A stretch of 64,000 nt of DNA. Source: Providencia huaxiensis. GTDB taxonomy: Bacteria; Pseudomonadota; Gammaproteobacteria; Enterobacterales; Enterobacteriaceae. Both the position numbers and the translations under genes were made by a program. Position 1 is the stretch's first letter. Every line of letters starts with the position of its first letter. Under the pieces are notes generated by a model that did not search any database, was not told the DNA's origin, and worked only from the letters and a program-made list of their open reading frames with translations. This document shows positions 7,986 through 18,896 of this stretch, piece by piece. The stretch covers positions 930,001-994,000 of the forward strand of contig NZ_CP031123.2 of the NCBI RefSeq assembly GCF_002843235.3, read 5' to 3'.

Positions 7986-10028
7986 CTAGACAGATTCAGG
8001 GAATGTTAAGGTTGCACCGGGGGCTTCACGGCTTAAATGAATGAAATTCATATGTTTTTCATATTGGTCTAGAATATCGCTAATCACTTGTTCTTTGGTG
8101 TAATCCATTAAATCATTCCCTTGTGAGCCTTCCCATAAGAAGGTTTCTAAGCGGTAATAATGGGATTTCCCTGAACGTGCGCGATAGGTAAAACCGGGAA
8201 CTGAATAGCGCTGTGGCCACACTTGGTAAATAAAGCTTTGTTCTTCACCTAGGTCGACTGTTAATTCTAAATGGTCTAATCGCTCATCAGCAATGGGTGG
8301 TAAGGTGTTAAATTCCACTTTTGCTCCCCTTAAACTGAGCTCTTTCGCCACTTCTTGCATGGCAGGAATGCAGACCAAATCAAGCATACGCTGGGTATAA
8401 GTCGTTCCCGGGAAATTCATCACTCGTCCCAAACGCTGTTTCCAATTCAGTGTTCCGTTGCCATATAGTGGTGCAGGGGCATTGGTATTTAGCGAACTAA
8501 CGCGTCTAAAGTCCTCAACTTTTAATGACTTATATAGCCCAGCCATAATAAAGAAGATAACAAAACTAAAGGGCAAGCCCATGATCACTGTCGTATTTTG
8601 TAACGCAGCGACGCCATCCGTCATTAACATCCCTAAGGTAAGTAAGCCAATTGCGACAGACCAGAAAATTCGCAACCAATTAGGGGCATCATTGTTAATA
8701 TCACTGAGTTTTGAGGTGAAATTGCCTAATACTAATGAACCGGAGTCAGCAGAGGTGACATAGAACAACAGCCCAGTAATGGTTGCAACAGAAGCGGTTA
8801 GGCCAAAGCCGGGGTAAAGTTCAAGTAGTGAATAGAAGCCTTTTTCGGGGGCGTCGAGGACGGTTTTTGCAAGTTCACTATTGCCGTGAATGATTTCATA
8901 CAATGCACTATTACCAAAAATAGATAGCCATAATAGTGTGAAAACAAATGGAATAATTAATGTGCCAATCACAAATTGTCGAATAGTCCGGCCGCGAGAA
9001 ATACGAGCAAGGAATAACCCAACAAATGGTGACCATGCTACCCACCATGCCCAGAAAAACAGCGTCCAGCTATTCATCCAATCCGTTGGGCGGTCAAAGG
9101 TAAAGCTATTGAGGGTCATACCCATAAAGCGGTTGATATAGTCCCCCACATTCAGCACTAAGGCATTGAGTAAGAACTCAGTATCGCCGACAAATAAGAT
9201 AAATAAAATCAAACCAAATGCTAACAGCACATTGAGCTCGGATAACACCCGAATGCCTTTATTTACCCCTGATGTGGCGGAGATCACGGCCATAATCACC
9301 GATAGCAGGATCAACCCACTTTGCACGGGGAGCCCTTGAGGTAAGTCGAATAATACTTTGAGGCCATAATTCAGCTGAACAACCCCAATCCCCAACGTTG
9401 TTGCGATACCAAAAATCGTCCCTAATACCGCAGCAATATCCACAGTATGGCCAATTGGGCCGTCAATTCGTTTACCAAATATTGGATAAAGTGCAGAGCG
9501 AATGGTCAGCGGCAAGTTATAACGATAACTGAAATAACCCAGTGCAATTCCCATTAAGGCATACATAGACCAGCCCGTTAGGCCATAGTGGAACAGTGTC
9601 CACACCATCGCCTGACGAGCTGCTTCTAAGGTTTCGCCTTCGCCTGTTGGCGGCAGCATATATTGGGTGACCGGCTCAGCGACGGAGAAAAACATTAAAT
9701 CGATACCAATTCCTGCGGCGAATAGCATCGCAGACCAACTGAGTACGCTAAATTCAGGTTTAGATTGTTCAGGGCCGAGTTTGATATTACCAAAGCGTGA
9801 GGTAGCAACGAAAATGACAAAAACAATATAAAGCGTTGCTGCTAGCAGGTAATACCAACCAAAGGTTTTAGATACCCAGCCAAGGGCGGCAACGATCCAC
9901 TGATTTGCTGTTTCGGTCATCAAGATGGTGAAAAAAGAAAACGCCAGAATAAGACCGGCGGAAGTAAAAAAAACCACAGAATTCAGTTTATCCTTCTGCT
10001 TATTCTTTGGACTATTTTGAGTTGTCAT
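7986..10028 (-). CDS. betT: High-affinity choline transporter BetT (BCCT family)
   Basis: Proton-driven choline uptake in the inner membrane, supplying the betaine-synthesis enzymes encoded opposite. About 12 membrane segments are visible, with the BCCT core (SWTLFFWAWWVAWSPFVGLF) and the early ELxxxPEFS-type stretch GPEQSKPEFSVLSWSAMLFA. A long hydrophilic C-terminal tail of about 180 residues is typical of osmoregulated BetT. I start at the ATG at 10028 (MTTQNSPK), with GGA eight bases upstream; a GTG four codons earlier is less likely. The length of 680 residues matches the E. coli protein (677). Confidence 0.95.
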   Translation of the reverse strand: MTTQNSPKNKQKDKLNSVVFFTSAGLILAFSFFTILMTETANQWIVAALGWVSKTFGWYYLLAATLYIVFVIFVATSRFGNIKLGPEQSKPEFSVLSWSAMLFAAGIGIDLMFFSVAEPVTQYMLPPTGEGETLEAARQAMVWTLFHYGLTGWSMYALMGIALGYFSYRYNLPLTIRSALYPIFGKRIDGPIGHTVDIAAVLGTIFGIATTLGIGVVQLNYGLKVLFDLPQGLPVQSGLILLSVIMAVISATSGVNKGIRVLSELNVLLAFGLILFILFVGDTEFLLNALVLNVGDYINRFMGMTLNSFTFDRPTDWMNSWTLFFWAWWVAWSPFVGLFLARISRGRTIRQFVIGTLIIPFVFTLLWLSIFGNSALYEIIHGNSELAKTVLDAPEKGFYSLLELYPGFGLTASVATITGLLFYVTSADSGSLVLGNFTSKLSDINNDAPNWLRIFWSVAIGLLTLGMLMTDGVAALQNTTVIMGLPFSFVIFFIMAGLYKSLKVEDFRRVSSLNTNAPAPLYGNGTLNWKQRLGRVMNFPGTTYTQRMLDLVCIPAMQEVAKELSLRGAKVEFNTLPPIADERLDHLELTVDLGEEQSFIYQVWPQRYSVPGFTYRARSGKSHYYRLETFLWEGSQGNDLMDYTKEQVISDILDQYEKHMNFIHLSREAPGATLTFPESV

Positions 10029-10169
10029 TGGACATTCCACATTTTTATTTATTTAACAGGTTAAAATTACTTTCTAAGCTAATTGATTGATTTATTAGCC
10101 AAGATTTGGTTTTTGTTATCTTCTCTCTTATGTTAATTGTGAATGAATTGTTGTAAACAATAGTTAATA

Positions 10170-10189
10170 TTGATTGAACATTCAATCAA
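10170..10189. promoter_or_regulatory. BetI operator
   Basis: TTGATTGAACATTCAATCAA is a 9-bp inverted repeat with a 2-base spacer in the betT/betI gap. It closely resembles the known BetI-binding palindrome. BetI bound here would repress both divergent units until choline is present. Confidence 0.75.
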
Positions 10190-10237
10190 AAAAACGTTTA
10201 ATACAAGGGATCAATGTATTTTTTAGGTTCAAATACC

Positions 10238-10840
10238 ATGCCGAAGATAGGAATGCAGTCGATACGTAAACAACAGTTAATTCAAGCCACATTGGCTGTG
10301 ATTAATGAAGTTGGAATGCAGGAAGCTAGTTTTGTGTTAATTGCCCGTAAAGCCGGGGTTTCTACAGGGATCATTAGCCATTATTTCCGTGATAAAAATG
10401 GCTTGCTTGAAGCCACTATGCGCCATATTCAATACCAACTAGGGTTTGCGGTTGCAATACGTTTACGGATGTTGACCGGAGCGGAGCCAAAACTACGAAT
10501 TCAGGCAATTGTTGAGGGCAACTTCGACCCAACGCAAACCAGTGAGGCCGCGATGAAAACGTGGCTAGCCTTTTGGGCTAGTAGTATGCATCAACCGAAT
10601 TTAAACCGTTTACAGCAGGTTAATGACCGACGCTTGTATTCAAACTTAAGCTATGAGTTTGGGCGGGTGTTAAACAAGGCGGATGCGCGGATGGCAGCGA
10701 AGGGGCTGGCGGCTTTAATTGATGGCCTATGGCTACGTAGTGCTTTGAGTAATGAACAATTCCCTGTTAAGGATGCACTCAAAATCACTAACGAATATAT
10801 CGATATGCAACTACAACGTGCTGAGGTTTTAGAAACCTAA
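10238..10840 (+). CDS. betI: Choline-responsive TetR-family repressor BetI
   Basis: TetR-type helix-turn-helix ([19 protein letters not shown]) in the first 60 residues and a helical ligand domain with the conserved [20 protein letters not shown] stretch. It represses the bet genes in the absence of choline. The ATG at 10238 gives the family N-terminus [15 protein letters not shown] and has an AGG nine bases upstream. An ATG at 10214 in the same frame would add eight residues with no family counterpart. It heads betI-betB-betA. Confidence 0.95.
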   Translation: MPKIGMQSIRKQQLIQATLAVINEVGMQEASFVLIARKAGVSTGIISHYFRDKNGLLEATMRHIQYQLGFAVAIRLRMLTGAEPKLRIQAIVEGNFDPTQTSEAAMKTWLAFWASSMHQPNLNRLQQVNDRRLYSNLSYEFGRVLNKADARMAAKGLAALIDGLWLRSALSNEQFPVKDALKITNEYIDMQLQRAEVLET

Positions 10841-10862
10841 TAACCAATTCAGAGGAGATAAT

Positions 10863-12341
10863 ATGCAACATCCACCGATACATAAGCTTTATATTCATGG
10901 TGGTTATGTCGACAGTTCACAACCTGAATGCGGGCAATTTCCTGCAATCAACCCTGCAAATGGCGAAACTATCGCAAATCTGCAATCTGCGACCCTTGAA
11001 GATATCCAATGGGCGGTAGAAAGCGCCAAACAAGGTCAGAAAGTTTGGGCGGCAATGACCGCGATGGAACGCTCACGTATTTTACGCCGTGCGGTGGATA
11101 TTTTACGGGAACGTAACGACGAATTGGCTTATCTCGAAACTCTTGATACGGGCAAACCGCTTTCTGAAACTCGTTATGTGGATATCGTCACAGGGGCAGA
11201 TGTCCTTGAATACTATGCAGGTTTAATCCCTATGCTGGAAGGGCAGCAGATCCCTTTGCGTGACAGCGCATTTGCTTATACCCGCCGTGAACCGCTGGGA
11301 GTTGTGGCAGGGATTGGCGCATGGAATTACCCTATTCAAATTGCGCTATGGAAATCAGCACCTGCTCTGGCTGCGGGTAATGCCATGGTGTTCAAACCCA
11401 GTGAAGTCACGTCGTTAACCGCATTAAAGTTAGCTGAAATTTATACTGAAGCGGGTGTGCCAGCCGGGGTGTTTAACGTGGTGACAGGCCAAGGCGGTGA
11501 AGTGGGGCAATGGTTAACGGAGCACCCTGATATTGCCAAAGTTTCATTCACTGGGGGGATCGCAACGGGTAAAAAAGTGATGGCGAATGCGTCAGCCTCT
11601 TCTTTAAAAGAGGTGACGATGGAACTAGGCGGTAAATCACCTCTAATTATTTTTGATGATGCAGATTTAGATAAAGCTGCAGATATCGCCATGATGGCGA
11701 ATTTTTATAGTTCCGGCCAAGTGTGTACCAATGGAACACGGGTTTTTGTGCCAGGATCGCTCAAATCACAGTTTGAAGACAAGATCACTGAACGTGTGGC
11801 GCGCATTAAAATAGGTTCCCCCATTGACGATAATACTAACTTTGGGCCATTAGTCAGTTTTGCTCATATGGAAAATGTGTTGCGTTATATTGCGTTAGGC
11901 AAACAGCAAGGTGCGAAATTATTGTGCGGAGGTGAACGCTTGATGGATGGCGATTTCGCTCAGGGAGCGTATGTTGCACCAACGGTATTTACTGATTGCA
12001 ATGATGAAATGCAAATCACGCAGGAAGAAATTTTTGGTCCTGTCATGAGTATTTTAAGTTATCAATCGGAAGATGAAGTGATTGCCCGTGCAAACAACAG
12101 CGTATATGGGCTTGCTGCAGGGGTTGTGACACAGGATCTAACGCGTGCGCATCGTGTTATCCATCAATTAGAAGCTGGGATTTGCTGGATCAATACATGG
12201 GGTGAATCACCCGCTCAAATGCCAGTAGGGGGATATAAGCATTCCGGTGTTGGCCGTGAAAATGGCGTAATGACATTGCAAAATTATACACAAGTGAAAT
12301 CCATTCAAGTGGAATTGGGGGAATTTGCATCCGTTTTTTAA
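10863..12341 (+). CDS. betB: Betaine aldehyde dehydrogenase
   Basis: NAD(P)-dependent oxidation of betaine aldehyde to glycine betaine in the cytoplasm. The aldehyde dehydrogenase landmarks are intact: the NAD-binding [12 protein letters not shown], the catalytic Glu in [12 protein letters not shown] and the catalytic Cys in [14 protein letters not shown]. The 492 residues match the usual 490. A GGAGAT ribosome site precedes the ATG. It lies 22 bases after betI and 39 bases before betA, as in E. coli betIBA. Confidence 0.97.
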   Translation: MQHPPIHKLYIHGGYVDSSQPECGQFPAINPANGETIANLQSATLEDIQWAVESAKQGQKVWAAMTAMERSRILRRAVDILRERNDELAYLETLDTGKPLSETRYVDIVTGADVLEYYAGLIPMLEGQQIPLRDSAFAYTRREPLGVVAGIGAWNYPIQIALWKSAPALAAGNAMVFKPSEVTSLTALKLAEIYTEAGVPAGVFNVVTGQGGEVGQWLTEHPDIAKVSFTGGIATGKKVMANASASSLKEVTMELGGKSPLIIFDDADLDKAADIAMMANFYSSGQVCTNGTRVFVPGSLKSQFEDKITERVARIKIGSPIDDNTNFGPLVSFAHMENVLRYIALGKQQGAKLLCGGERLMDGDFAQGAYVAPTVFTDCNDEMQITQEEIFGPVMSILSYQSEDEVIARANNSVYGLAAGVVTQDLTRAHRVIHQLEAGICWINTWGESPAQMPVGGYKHSGVGRENGVMTLQNYTQVKSIQVELGEFASVF

Positions 12342-12380
12342 TCACATCATTTTAATTTGACTGAAACAGAGGAGATAACA

Positions 12381-14060
12381 ATGGTCTATGACTATATTAT
12401 TATCGGTGCTGGTTCAGCCGGTAACGTTCTTGCTACCCGCCTGACAGAAGATCCAGATGTTACTGTGCTGCTCCTTGAAGCAGGAGGACCGGACTACCGG
12501 TTCGACTTTCGCACACAAATGCCAGCGGCATTAGCCTACCCGTTACAGGGGCGACGTTATAATTGGGCTTATGAAACTGATCCTGAACCGCATATGAATA
12601 ACCGACGAATGGAGTGTGGTAGAGGGAAGGGGCTCGGAGGCTCATCATTAATTAATGGGATGTGTTATATCCGAGGGAATGCCCTAGACTTTGACGGCTG
12701 GGCTGAAGCACCTGGCTTAGAAGACTGGCGTTATCTCGATTGCTTACCTTATTTTAGAAAAGCAGAAACGCGTGATATTGGCCCTAATGATTACCATGGT
12801 GGAGATGGCCCAGTCAGTGTGACAACACCGAAGAATGGCAATAATGTGCTATTTCATGCGATGGTGGAAGCCGGTGTACAAGCAGGGTATCCACAAACAG
12901 ATGATTTAAATGGGATCCAACAAGAGGGTTTTGGCCCGATGGATCGCACAGTCACTCCTCAAGGGCGACGAGCAAGTACAGCAAGAGGGTATTTGGACCA
13001 AGCGAAAAAACGCCACAATTTAACTATTCTTACGCATGCCACTACGGATACCATTGAGTTTGAAGGGAAAAAAGCGGTTGGTGTTAAATATTATCAAGGT
13101 AATAGCACTACGCCTACGGTAGTGAAGGCGCGCAAAGAGGTTCTTTTATGTGCAGGCGCGATCGCATCTCCACAAATTTTACAGCGTTCTGGAGTTGGGC
13201 CTGAGGATGTTTTGGCTGAGTTCAATATTCCAGCTGTGCACGTTTTACCTGGTGTAGGGCAAAACTTGCAAGATCACCTTGAAATGTATTTGCAATATGA
13301 ATGCAAACAACCAGTTTCACTATATCCAGCCTTAAAATGGATAAATCAACCCAAAATAGGCGCTGAATGGCTATTTAAAGGGACAGGAATTGGCGCAAGC
13401 AACCAATTTGAAGCAGGCGGGTTTATCCGTACCAGTGAAAAATTCGCTTGGCCAAATATTCAATTCCACTTTTTGCCTGTGGCGATTAACTATAACGGTA
13501 GTAATGCCGTTAATCAGCATGGTTTTCAAGCCCATGTAGGTTCAATGCGTTCGCCGAGCCGAGGGCGAGTTCGTTTGAAATCTTTAGACCCAAGGCAGCA
13601 TCCGAGTATTTTATTTAATTACATGTCATCGGAGCAGGATTGGGAAGAGTTTCGTGCTGCTATTCGTATTACCCGTGAAATTATGGCTCAGCCAGCACTT
13701 GACCCATATCGTGGGGAAGAAATCAGCCCCGGTAAACAGATTAGTACTGATGAAGAGCTAGATACATTTGTCCGCGAGAGAGCAGAAACCGCTTTTCACC
13801 CCTGTGGAACCTGTAAAATGGGGCACGATGATATGGCGGTAGTGGATGGTGCAGGGCGAGTTCATGGTATTGAAAATTTACGAGTTATCGACGCATCAAT
13901 TATGCCGTTGATTATTACGGGGAATTTAAATGCAACGACTATCATGATCGCGGAGAAAATCGCCGATAAAATTCGAAATCGGTCTCCGTTGCCCACAAGC
14001 GATGCAGATTATTATGTCGCAGGTGGTAGGCCAGTGAGAAATCAGCCCTTAAGGGGCTAG
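12381..14060 (+). CDS. betA: Choline dehydrogenase (FAD-dependent)
   Basis: GMC oxidoreductase that oxidises choline to betaine aldehyde at the membrane. It has an N-terminal FAD dinucleotide fold ([19 protein letters not shown]), the GMC signature [17 protein letters not shown] and the C-terminal active-site region [10 protein letters not shown] and ITGNLNATT. The ATG at 12381 follows a strong GAGGAG site; an upstream in-frame start would add residues with no homology. The length of 559 residues is close to the E. coli protein. It is the last gene of betIBA and ends before a strong terminator. Confidence 0.97.
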   Translation: MVYDYIIIGAGSAGNVLATRLTEDPDVTVLLLEAGGPDYRFDFRTQMPAALAYPLQGRRYNWAYETDPEPHMNNRRMECGRGKGLGGSSLINGMCYIRGNALDFDGWAEAPGLEDWRYLDCLPYFRKAETRDIGPNDYHGGDGPVSVTTPKNGNNVLFHAMVEAGVQAGYPQTDDLNGIQQEGFGPMDRTVTPQGRRASTARGYLDQAKKRHNLTILTHATTDTIEFEGKKAVGVKYYQGNSTTPTVVKARKEVLLCAGAIASPQILQRSGVGPEDVLAEFNIPAVHVLPGVGQNLQDHLEMYLQYECKQPVSLYPALKWINQPKIGAEWLFKGTGIGASNQFEAGGFIRTSEKFAWPNIQFHFLPVAINYNGSNAVNQHGFQAHVGSMRSPSRGRVRLKSLDPRQHPSILFNYMSSEQDWEEFRAAIRITREIMAQPALDPYRGEEISPGKQISTDEELDTFVRERAETAFHPCGTCKMGHDDMAVVDGAGRVHGIENLRVIDASIMPLIITGNLNATTIMIAEKIADKIRNRSPLPTSDADYYVAGGRPVRNQPLRG

Positions 14061-14084
14061 TTTATCCACGAAGATTTCACGTAC

Positions 14085-14117
14085 AAAGCGATTGATATTT
14101 ATATCAGTCGCTTTTTT
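14085..14117 (+). terminator. Terminator of the betIBA operon
   Basis: A 14-bp stem with one wobble pair (AAAGCGATTGATAT against ATATCAGTCGCTTT) and a very short loop ends in a T-run, 24 bases after the betA stop. Confidence 0.85.
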
Positions 14118-14152
14118 AGCTAGACAGAATATGTGTTAGCTAATTTTTAGAC

Positions 14153-14180
14153 AAAAAAAACCTCCAAATATTAAGGAGGG
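14153..14180 (-). terminator. Terminator downstream of cutA
   Basis: On the minus strand a CCTCC...GGAGG stem is followed by eight T residues. It faces the cutA transcript and lies about 140 bases past its stop codon. Confidence 0.7.
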
Positions 14181-14318
14181 AAAATAAATATAAAGCGAGC
14201 TTATTTATATAGCATTAATTTACGGTAAACCATAGCCGACCAGTTGAATTTATTTATACAAAATGATTCTAGCTCACAATTTATAACGTTATAGTTATTA
14301 AATTCAGATTAATACCTA

Positions 14319-14666
14319 TTATTTAACGGAGCTAATCAGCCATTGTAGATAATTATCTTCAATTTGGCTTGGGTCTAAGCGAATGAGTTCTGGAGTTTTA
14401 TATGGGTGTACTTCTTTTATTGCATTAAACAAATTGAGTTGATTCCCTTGGGTTGTTTTGATCAAGAGTAAGATCTCCTTATCTTGCGTGATATTACCAT
14501 GCCATAGATAAACAGATGTTATTTCAGGGAGTAAAGAAACACATGCAGCTAAACGATTGGCTAGTAAATGTTGGGTAATTTTAATTGCACTTTCATGGCT
14601 ATTAGTCGTGCATAACACAATACATGGGCGTTGAGCATTTGTGGAGTAAATTTGTTCAGTGGACAT
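14319..14666 (-). CDS. cutA: Divalent-cation tolerance protein CutA
   Basis: Small trimeric cytoplasmic protein of the CutA/PII-like fold, linked to copper tolerance, with a molecular role that is still debated. The family core is present (LLANRLAACVSLLPEITSVY, then KEILLLIKTTQGNQ and HPYKTPELI). The 115 residues match the usual 112. In E. coli it lies beside dsbD; here it stands alone between the bet locus and a permease gene. Confidence 0.93.
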   Translation of the reverse strand: MSTEQIYSTNAQRPCIVLCTTNSHESAIKITQHLLANRLAACVSLLPEITSVYLWHGNITQDKEILLLIKTTQGNQLNLFNAIKEVHPYKTPELIRLDPSQIEDNYLQWLISSVK

Positions 14667-15298
14667 TTCATTTCCTTCTTAGTCATATTTGGATGTGTTT
14701 TATTGCTCATATTTATAGATTAGGAATAAAAATTGTATTGGGAAAAAGCATAATCACTATAAGTGTTTTTTAGCATGATCAGATTAGATAATAACTAATG
14801 ATAATTAAGTAGAAGGTATTGCTTCAATAGTGGGTTGCTCGTTTTTTAAGCAAAAACTACCATTGTTATAATTTTTTATATATTCAATATAATTTAGAAT
14901 ATTTCTTGGTTTTATTTTATTAATTCGATTCAGCAAGCATAAATTGAGGGTAAACTATAAAAATAATTGAAATTTTAGTATATTAAGAAACAAATTAGAT
15001 TATGTGATAAATGTGAGTGTATGTGTTGCTAGCCTAGTAATAGAACAAATAATAAGCCCAGTTTTATTTTTACCCTTATTAATATAAGTGTAGGCTTACC
15101 TTTTTGTGCGAAAAATATGAAAGGTTAATCACTGAAATAATATATTACGTTTAGTTACAAAATAAATTACATTTTTTTATAAAAGAATCTACGTACTGAT
15201 AAATATCAAGGTTTTTGAGCTATATATTGTTAATCTAAAGATAAAATTAGAATATATAACTGAAATTACTCTGTATTTCCATCTTTAAACGTGTATGG
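14667..15298. other. Intergenic region between cutA and the DASS permease gene
   Basis: About 630 bases of AT-rich DNA. I see no ORF, no strong hairpin with a T-run and no clear operator. The promoters of both divergent genes must be here. Confidence 0.4.
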
Positions 15299-16780
15299 AT
15301 GAACCCTATGAATAAGCTGACACCTTTAAAACCTGTTCCAACGTTAATCGCAGTTGCAATAACATTAATTATTTGGTTTTTAATTCCTGTTCCTGAAGGT
15401 GTTAATCCAAATGCGTGGCATCTTTTAGCATTATTTGTAGGCACAATCGCTGCGATTATTGGTAAGGCTTTACCAATAGGTGGTGTTTCTATTGTCGCTA
15501 TCTCATTAGTTGCAGTTACCGGGGTGACTAATCCAGAATCAACTAAAGGGGCAATTGCGGATGCATTAAGTGGTTTTTCTAATGACTTAATTTGGTTAAT
15601 TGGTATTTCTATCATGGTTTCCATGAGCTTGAACAAAACAGGTTTAGGGGCAAGGATAGGCTATTATGTCATTTCTTTATTTGGTAAAAAAACATTGGGT
15701 ATTGCTTATTCATTGGCAATAGCAGAAACAATATTGGCTCCTGTGACACCAAGTAATACTGCACGAGGTGGGGGAATTATTCACCCAATTATGCGTTCTA
15801 TCGCTGATAGTTTCGGGTCTAAGGCAGATGATGGTACTGCTGGGAAAATCGGTCGTTACTTGGCTTTGGTCAATTACAATATTAACCCGATTACGTCTGC
15901 AATGTTTATTACGGCAACAGCCCCCAACCCACTGATAGTCAGCCTGATTGTAAGTGAATTAGGGCAAAAAGGGGAGCTAACTTGGGGAATGTGGGCCATT
16001 GCAGCATTTGTGCCTGCCATTATCTCCTTGATTTTAATGCCTCTGGTCATTTATTTGATGTACAAGCCTGAAATCACCTCTACGCCGGATGCGCCTAATT
16101 TTGCCAAAGAACGTTTACAGCAATTAGGGCCAGTTTCATTACCTGAAAAATTAACATTAGCTGTTTTTGGGTTGCTATTACTGATGTGGGCAGGTGTACC
16201 TGCAATGATTTTTGGACCTGCATACAGTGTGAATGCAACAACAGCAGCATTTATTGGCTTAAGTATTTTATTAGCAACAGGTGTTATCAATTGGGATGAT
16301 GTCTTAAAAAATAAAGGGGCTTGGGATACGGTAGTTTGGTTCTCCGCTTTGGTGATGATGGCATCTTTCTTAGGAAAATTAGGCCTAATTAAATGGATGT
16401 CAGTTTCAGTCGAAGGTGCCATTGCGAGTATGGGAATTAGCTGGGTATGGGGGATGTTGATCCTTGTTCTTATCTATGTTTATTCCCACTATTTCTTTGC
16501 TAGTACAACCGCACATATTACCGCAATGTATGCTGCATTTTTAGCTGCGGGCTTATCTCTTGGTGCACCGCCAATGTTGTTAGCTTTAACGCTTGCTTTC
16601 TCATCATCATTAATGATGTCATTAACTCATTATGGAACAGGTACTGCACCCATTATTTTTGGTTCTGGCTATGCCACATTAGGCGAGTGGTGGAAAACCG
16701 GTTTTGTTATGAGTGTCGTTAACTTAGCCATCTGGTTCTTTATTGGTAGCGTTTGGTGGAAGTTCTTAGGTTACTGGTAA
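15299..16780 (+). CDS. DASS-family (SLC13/CitT-type) dicarboxylate/anion permease
   Basis: A 493-residue integral membrane protein with about 12 hydrophobic segments. The family SNT motifs are visible in the first half (APVTPSNTARGGGIIHPIMR), and the second-half repeat reads ALTLAFSSSLMMSLTHYGTG. Relatives exchange or symport succinate, tartrate, 2-oxoglutarate or citrate. The sequence does not fix the substrate, but two other di/tricarboxylate carriers lie within 12 kb. The start is the ATG at 15299; an in-frame ATG at 15308 has a better-spaced GGA. It is monocistronic, with a terminator just downstream. Confidence 0.9.
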   Translation: MNPMNKLTPLKPVPTLIAVAITLIIWFLIPVPEGVNPNAWHLLALFVGTIAAIIGKALPIGGVSIVAISLVAVTGVTNPESTKGAIADALSGFSNDLIWLIGISIMVSMSLNKTGLGARIGYYVISLFGKKTLGIAYSLAIAETILAPVTPSNTARGGGIIHPIMRSIADSFGSKADDGTAGKIGRYLALVNYNINPITSAMFITATAPNPLIVSLIVSELGQKGELTWGMWAIAAFVPAIISLILMPLVIYLMYKPEITSTPDAPNFAKERLQQLGPVSLPEKLTLAVFGLLLLMWAGVPAMIFGPAYSVNATTAAFIGLSILLATGVINWDDVLKNKGAWDTVVWFSALVMMASFLGKLGLIKWMSVSVEGAIASMGISWVWGMLILVLIYVYSHYFFASTTAHITAMYAAFLAAGLSLGAPPMLLALTLAFSSSLMMSLTHYGTGTAPIIFGSGYATLGEWWKTGFVMSVVNLAIWFFIGSVWWKFLGYW

Positions 16781-16811
16781 TTAGCTAAATTAGAGATTGA
16801 AGATATTTAAT

Positions 16812-16843
16812 AGAAATCGGGCTAACAGCTCGATTTCTTCTTT
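16812..16843 (+). terminator. Terminator after the DASS permease gene
   Basis: A 10-bp stem (GAAATCGGGC against GCTCGATTTC, one G-U pair) with loop TAACA is followed by TTCTTTT. Confidence 0.8.
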
Positions 16844-16855
16844 TAAAACCCCATG

Positions 16856-17062
16856 CTATAAATAAGTGGCTATTGTCATAACCAAGCCACTAATTATCGA
16901 AATCAGCATCACTTTTCCCCAACTGAAGACTGACGACGATTTTAATGCATGTTGCCATAACAAACTTATCTCATCCGCATGCGCATATTTTCTCTTATTG
17001 ATCGCAATCTTAATTTTTTTGATTGTATCGTTATCTACCGGTAATGTTTTTTGAATAACCAT
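16856..17062 (-). CDS. Small tail-anchored membrane protein of unknown function
   Basis: A 68-residue protein with a charged N-terminal half (Lys-rich IKKIKIAINKRKYAHADE) and one C-terminal hydrophobic helix (VMLISIISGLVMTIATYL), so it is probably anchored in the inner membrane by its tail. I chose the ATG at 17062 because GGAAGG lies seven bases upstream; an ATG at 17077 would overlap that site. It is not recognised. It is convergent with the DASS permease gene and could matter for its membrane environment, but nothing shows that. Confidence 0.6.
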   Translation of the reverse strand: MVIQKTLPVDNDTIKKIKIAINKRKYAHADEISLLWQHALKSSSVFSWGKVMLISIISGLVMTIATYL

Positions 17063-17419
17063 GCTATGACCTTCCATTAAGTTGAAGATGCAACTTCAAT
17101 CAGTAAGACTGGTACTTGTTTGCCTACCTTGATTATCTCAGGTCATGTAAAAAGAAAAATTGATGAGCTTGTATGCAAACTTCCTCATTTATCGTATTTG
17201 AAATGAGACTTAATCTATTTAATAAGAAAAAAGGCGGCTTGGAAGTAAACTTATCGTTATTAAGAGGAAATGGCTCTTAATTTAAGGTCATATTTATCAT
17301 TTTTTACGAAACATTATTATTTGGAGCGGTTGGAGATAAAGGCCATAAATGTGATTGGTTTAGATGAAAAAGCCAGTATGATGTAGCAGAGAGTCTTTTT
17401 AATTTATCCAGAGGAACAC
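17063..17419. other. Intergenic region upstream of the EamA transporter
   Basis: About 357 bases between divergent genes. An AGAGGA ribosome site precedes the ATG at 17420. No ORF, hairpin or recognisable operator was seen. Confidence 0.35.
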
Positions 17420-18292
17420 ATGTATTCGCAAAGAAAGGCAGAATTTTTCTTGGTGCTTACCACGATAATTGCAGCTTGGGGATGGGTATTTTCCCGAGAA
17501 GCAGTGCAGGGAATGCCAATATTTGCCTTCCTAGGTAGCCGTTTTTTATTCGCAGCCATCATTTTAGCTCCTTTTTGTCGGGGGAAAAAAAATAGAATAG
17601 CGGTGAAGCAATTACCCAAAATATTAATGACAGGCGGTTGGATGTCATTAAATATGGTGCTTTGGATCCACGCAGTTGCGATAACAGACTCAATTGGCGA
17701 AGGGGCTTTTATCATGAGCCTGGCGATGTTGTTTGTTCCCTTAGTCGCATGGGTGATTTTAAAAAATAAACCTGTACGTTATTTCTGGGAGGCACTTCCT
17801 GTCGCTGTATTAGGGCTGGCATGTTTAACACTATTCAAGGCTCAGCTTGAGTTTAAAGCAAGCCAACTTTGGTTTCTTGGCGCCGCAATTGTTCAGGCTA
17901 TCTATTTTTGTTATACCAGTTTATATACTCGAACAATTCCTCTTTTACCGTTAACGACCATTCAACTTGCCTGTACTGGAATTACAGGACTAGTTTTGTC
18001 ACTTTTTTTAGAAGAGTGGCCAAGTAGCATCACGATACCCACTATGATGTGGTTTATTGCTAGTGTAGTGATAGCAACGAGTTTACGGTTTGTATTACAG
18101 CTTATCGGCCAAAAAAATACCACCGCAGGAAATGCCGCAATTATTATGATCCTTGAACCTGTTATGACCGTATTTGTAGCGGCTATTTGGTATAGTGAAA
18201 GAATGCCTTTTATCCAAATTGTTGGCTGTGTGCTAATTTTATCATCATTATTCTATTATCGATGGCGTTGTTCTAATTCATTACCTAAGTAA
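17420..18292 (+). CDS. EamA/DMT-family transporter (RhaT/YdcZ-like exporter)
   Basis: A 290-residue protein with ten hydrophobic segments arranged as two EamA repeats of five helices (first repeat AEFFLVLTTIIAAWGWVFSR, second starting near LWFLGAAIVQAIYFCYTSLY). Family members usually export amino acids or other small metabolites across the inner membrane. The substrate cannot be predicted. It is transcribed alone with a good ribosome site. The last helix region (ILEPVMTVFVAAIWYSERM) carries the typical EP...E motif of the second repeat. Confidence 0.9.
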   Translation: MYSQRKAEFFLVLTTIIAAWGWVFSREAVQGMPIFAFLGSRFLFAAIILAPFCRGKKNRIAVKQLPKILMTGGWMSLNMVLWIHAVAITDSIGEGAFIMSLAMLFVPLVAWVILKNKPVRYFWEALPVAVLGLACLTLFKAQLEFKASQLWFLGAAIVQAIYFCYTSLYTRTIPLLPLTTIQLACTGITGLVLSLFLEEWPSSITIPTMMWFIASVVIATSLRFVLQLIGQKNTTAGNAAIIMILEPVMTVFVAAIWYSERMPFIQIVGCVLILSSLFYYRWRCSNSLPK

Positions 18293-18522
18293 AATACAGA
18301 TAATAAAAGATGGGGCAATACAGATTTTTTATAAGAAAACAGCTATGATTAATATGAATAGTCAGTGATAGGGATATTAATCTTAATAAGAACGTCTTAT
18401 TTGGTGAATTAAGATTAATGGTATTGAAAACATAAACGAGATATCCAAAATAGCGTGAACTAGAAATAATAGGGGTTTATTATTATCATCTTAGTTAAAG
18501 CTAAATAGGAAATGGGCATAAA

Positions 18523-18843
18523 ATGAAAAAATTAGCATTAATATTAGGTATGGCGGGAGCGATGGCTGTGCTGTCTGCATGTTCTGATGAAAAATCAGAA
18601 GTTGCTGAATACAAAGAAAATTTTGTAAATACTTGTGTGGTTGCATCTGGTAATCCTCAAGGTGAAACGGCAAAAGCAGTGACTGCAATTTGTGGTTGCG
18701 CCTACGACAAAACAATTGAGAAATATGGTTTGGCCGAGTTTAAACGTATGGATGCGGAGCTAGAAAAATCAGGTACTGCAGAACCTGAATTCCAAAAAAC
18801 GATGATTGAATTTGTGCAACAGTGTTCGACTAACGCGCGTTAA
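18523..18843 (+). CDS. Small lipoprotein with conserved cysteines
   Basis: A 106-residue protein with a lipoprotein signal (LALILGMAGAMAVLSAC, lipobox LSAC). The mature part has four Cys (NTCVVAS, AICGCAYD, QQCST), which suggests two disulfides in the periplasm. It is small, charged and helical. I do not recognise the family with certainty; proteins of this build are often annotated simply as hypothetical lipoproteins in Morganellaceae. It is monocistronic and convergent with the reductase gene downstream, with a strong terminator between. Confidence 0.8.
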   Translation: MKKLALILGMAGAMAVLSACSDEKSEVAEYKENFVNTCVVASGNPQGETAKAVTAICGCAYDKTIEKYGLAEFKRMDAELEKSGTAEPEFQKTMIEFVQQCSTNAR

Positions 18844-18852
18844 TTATTTATT

Positions 18853-18888
18853 ACTCGCAGCTATTATCAATTAGCAATAGCTGCGAGT
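18853..18888. terminator. Bidirectional terminator
   Basis: An ACTCGCAGCTATT...AATAGCTGCGAGT stem with a short loop is followed by TTTATT, between convergent genes. Confidence 0.8.
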
Positions 18889-18896
18889 TTATTACC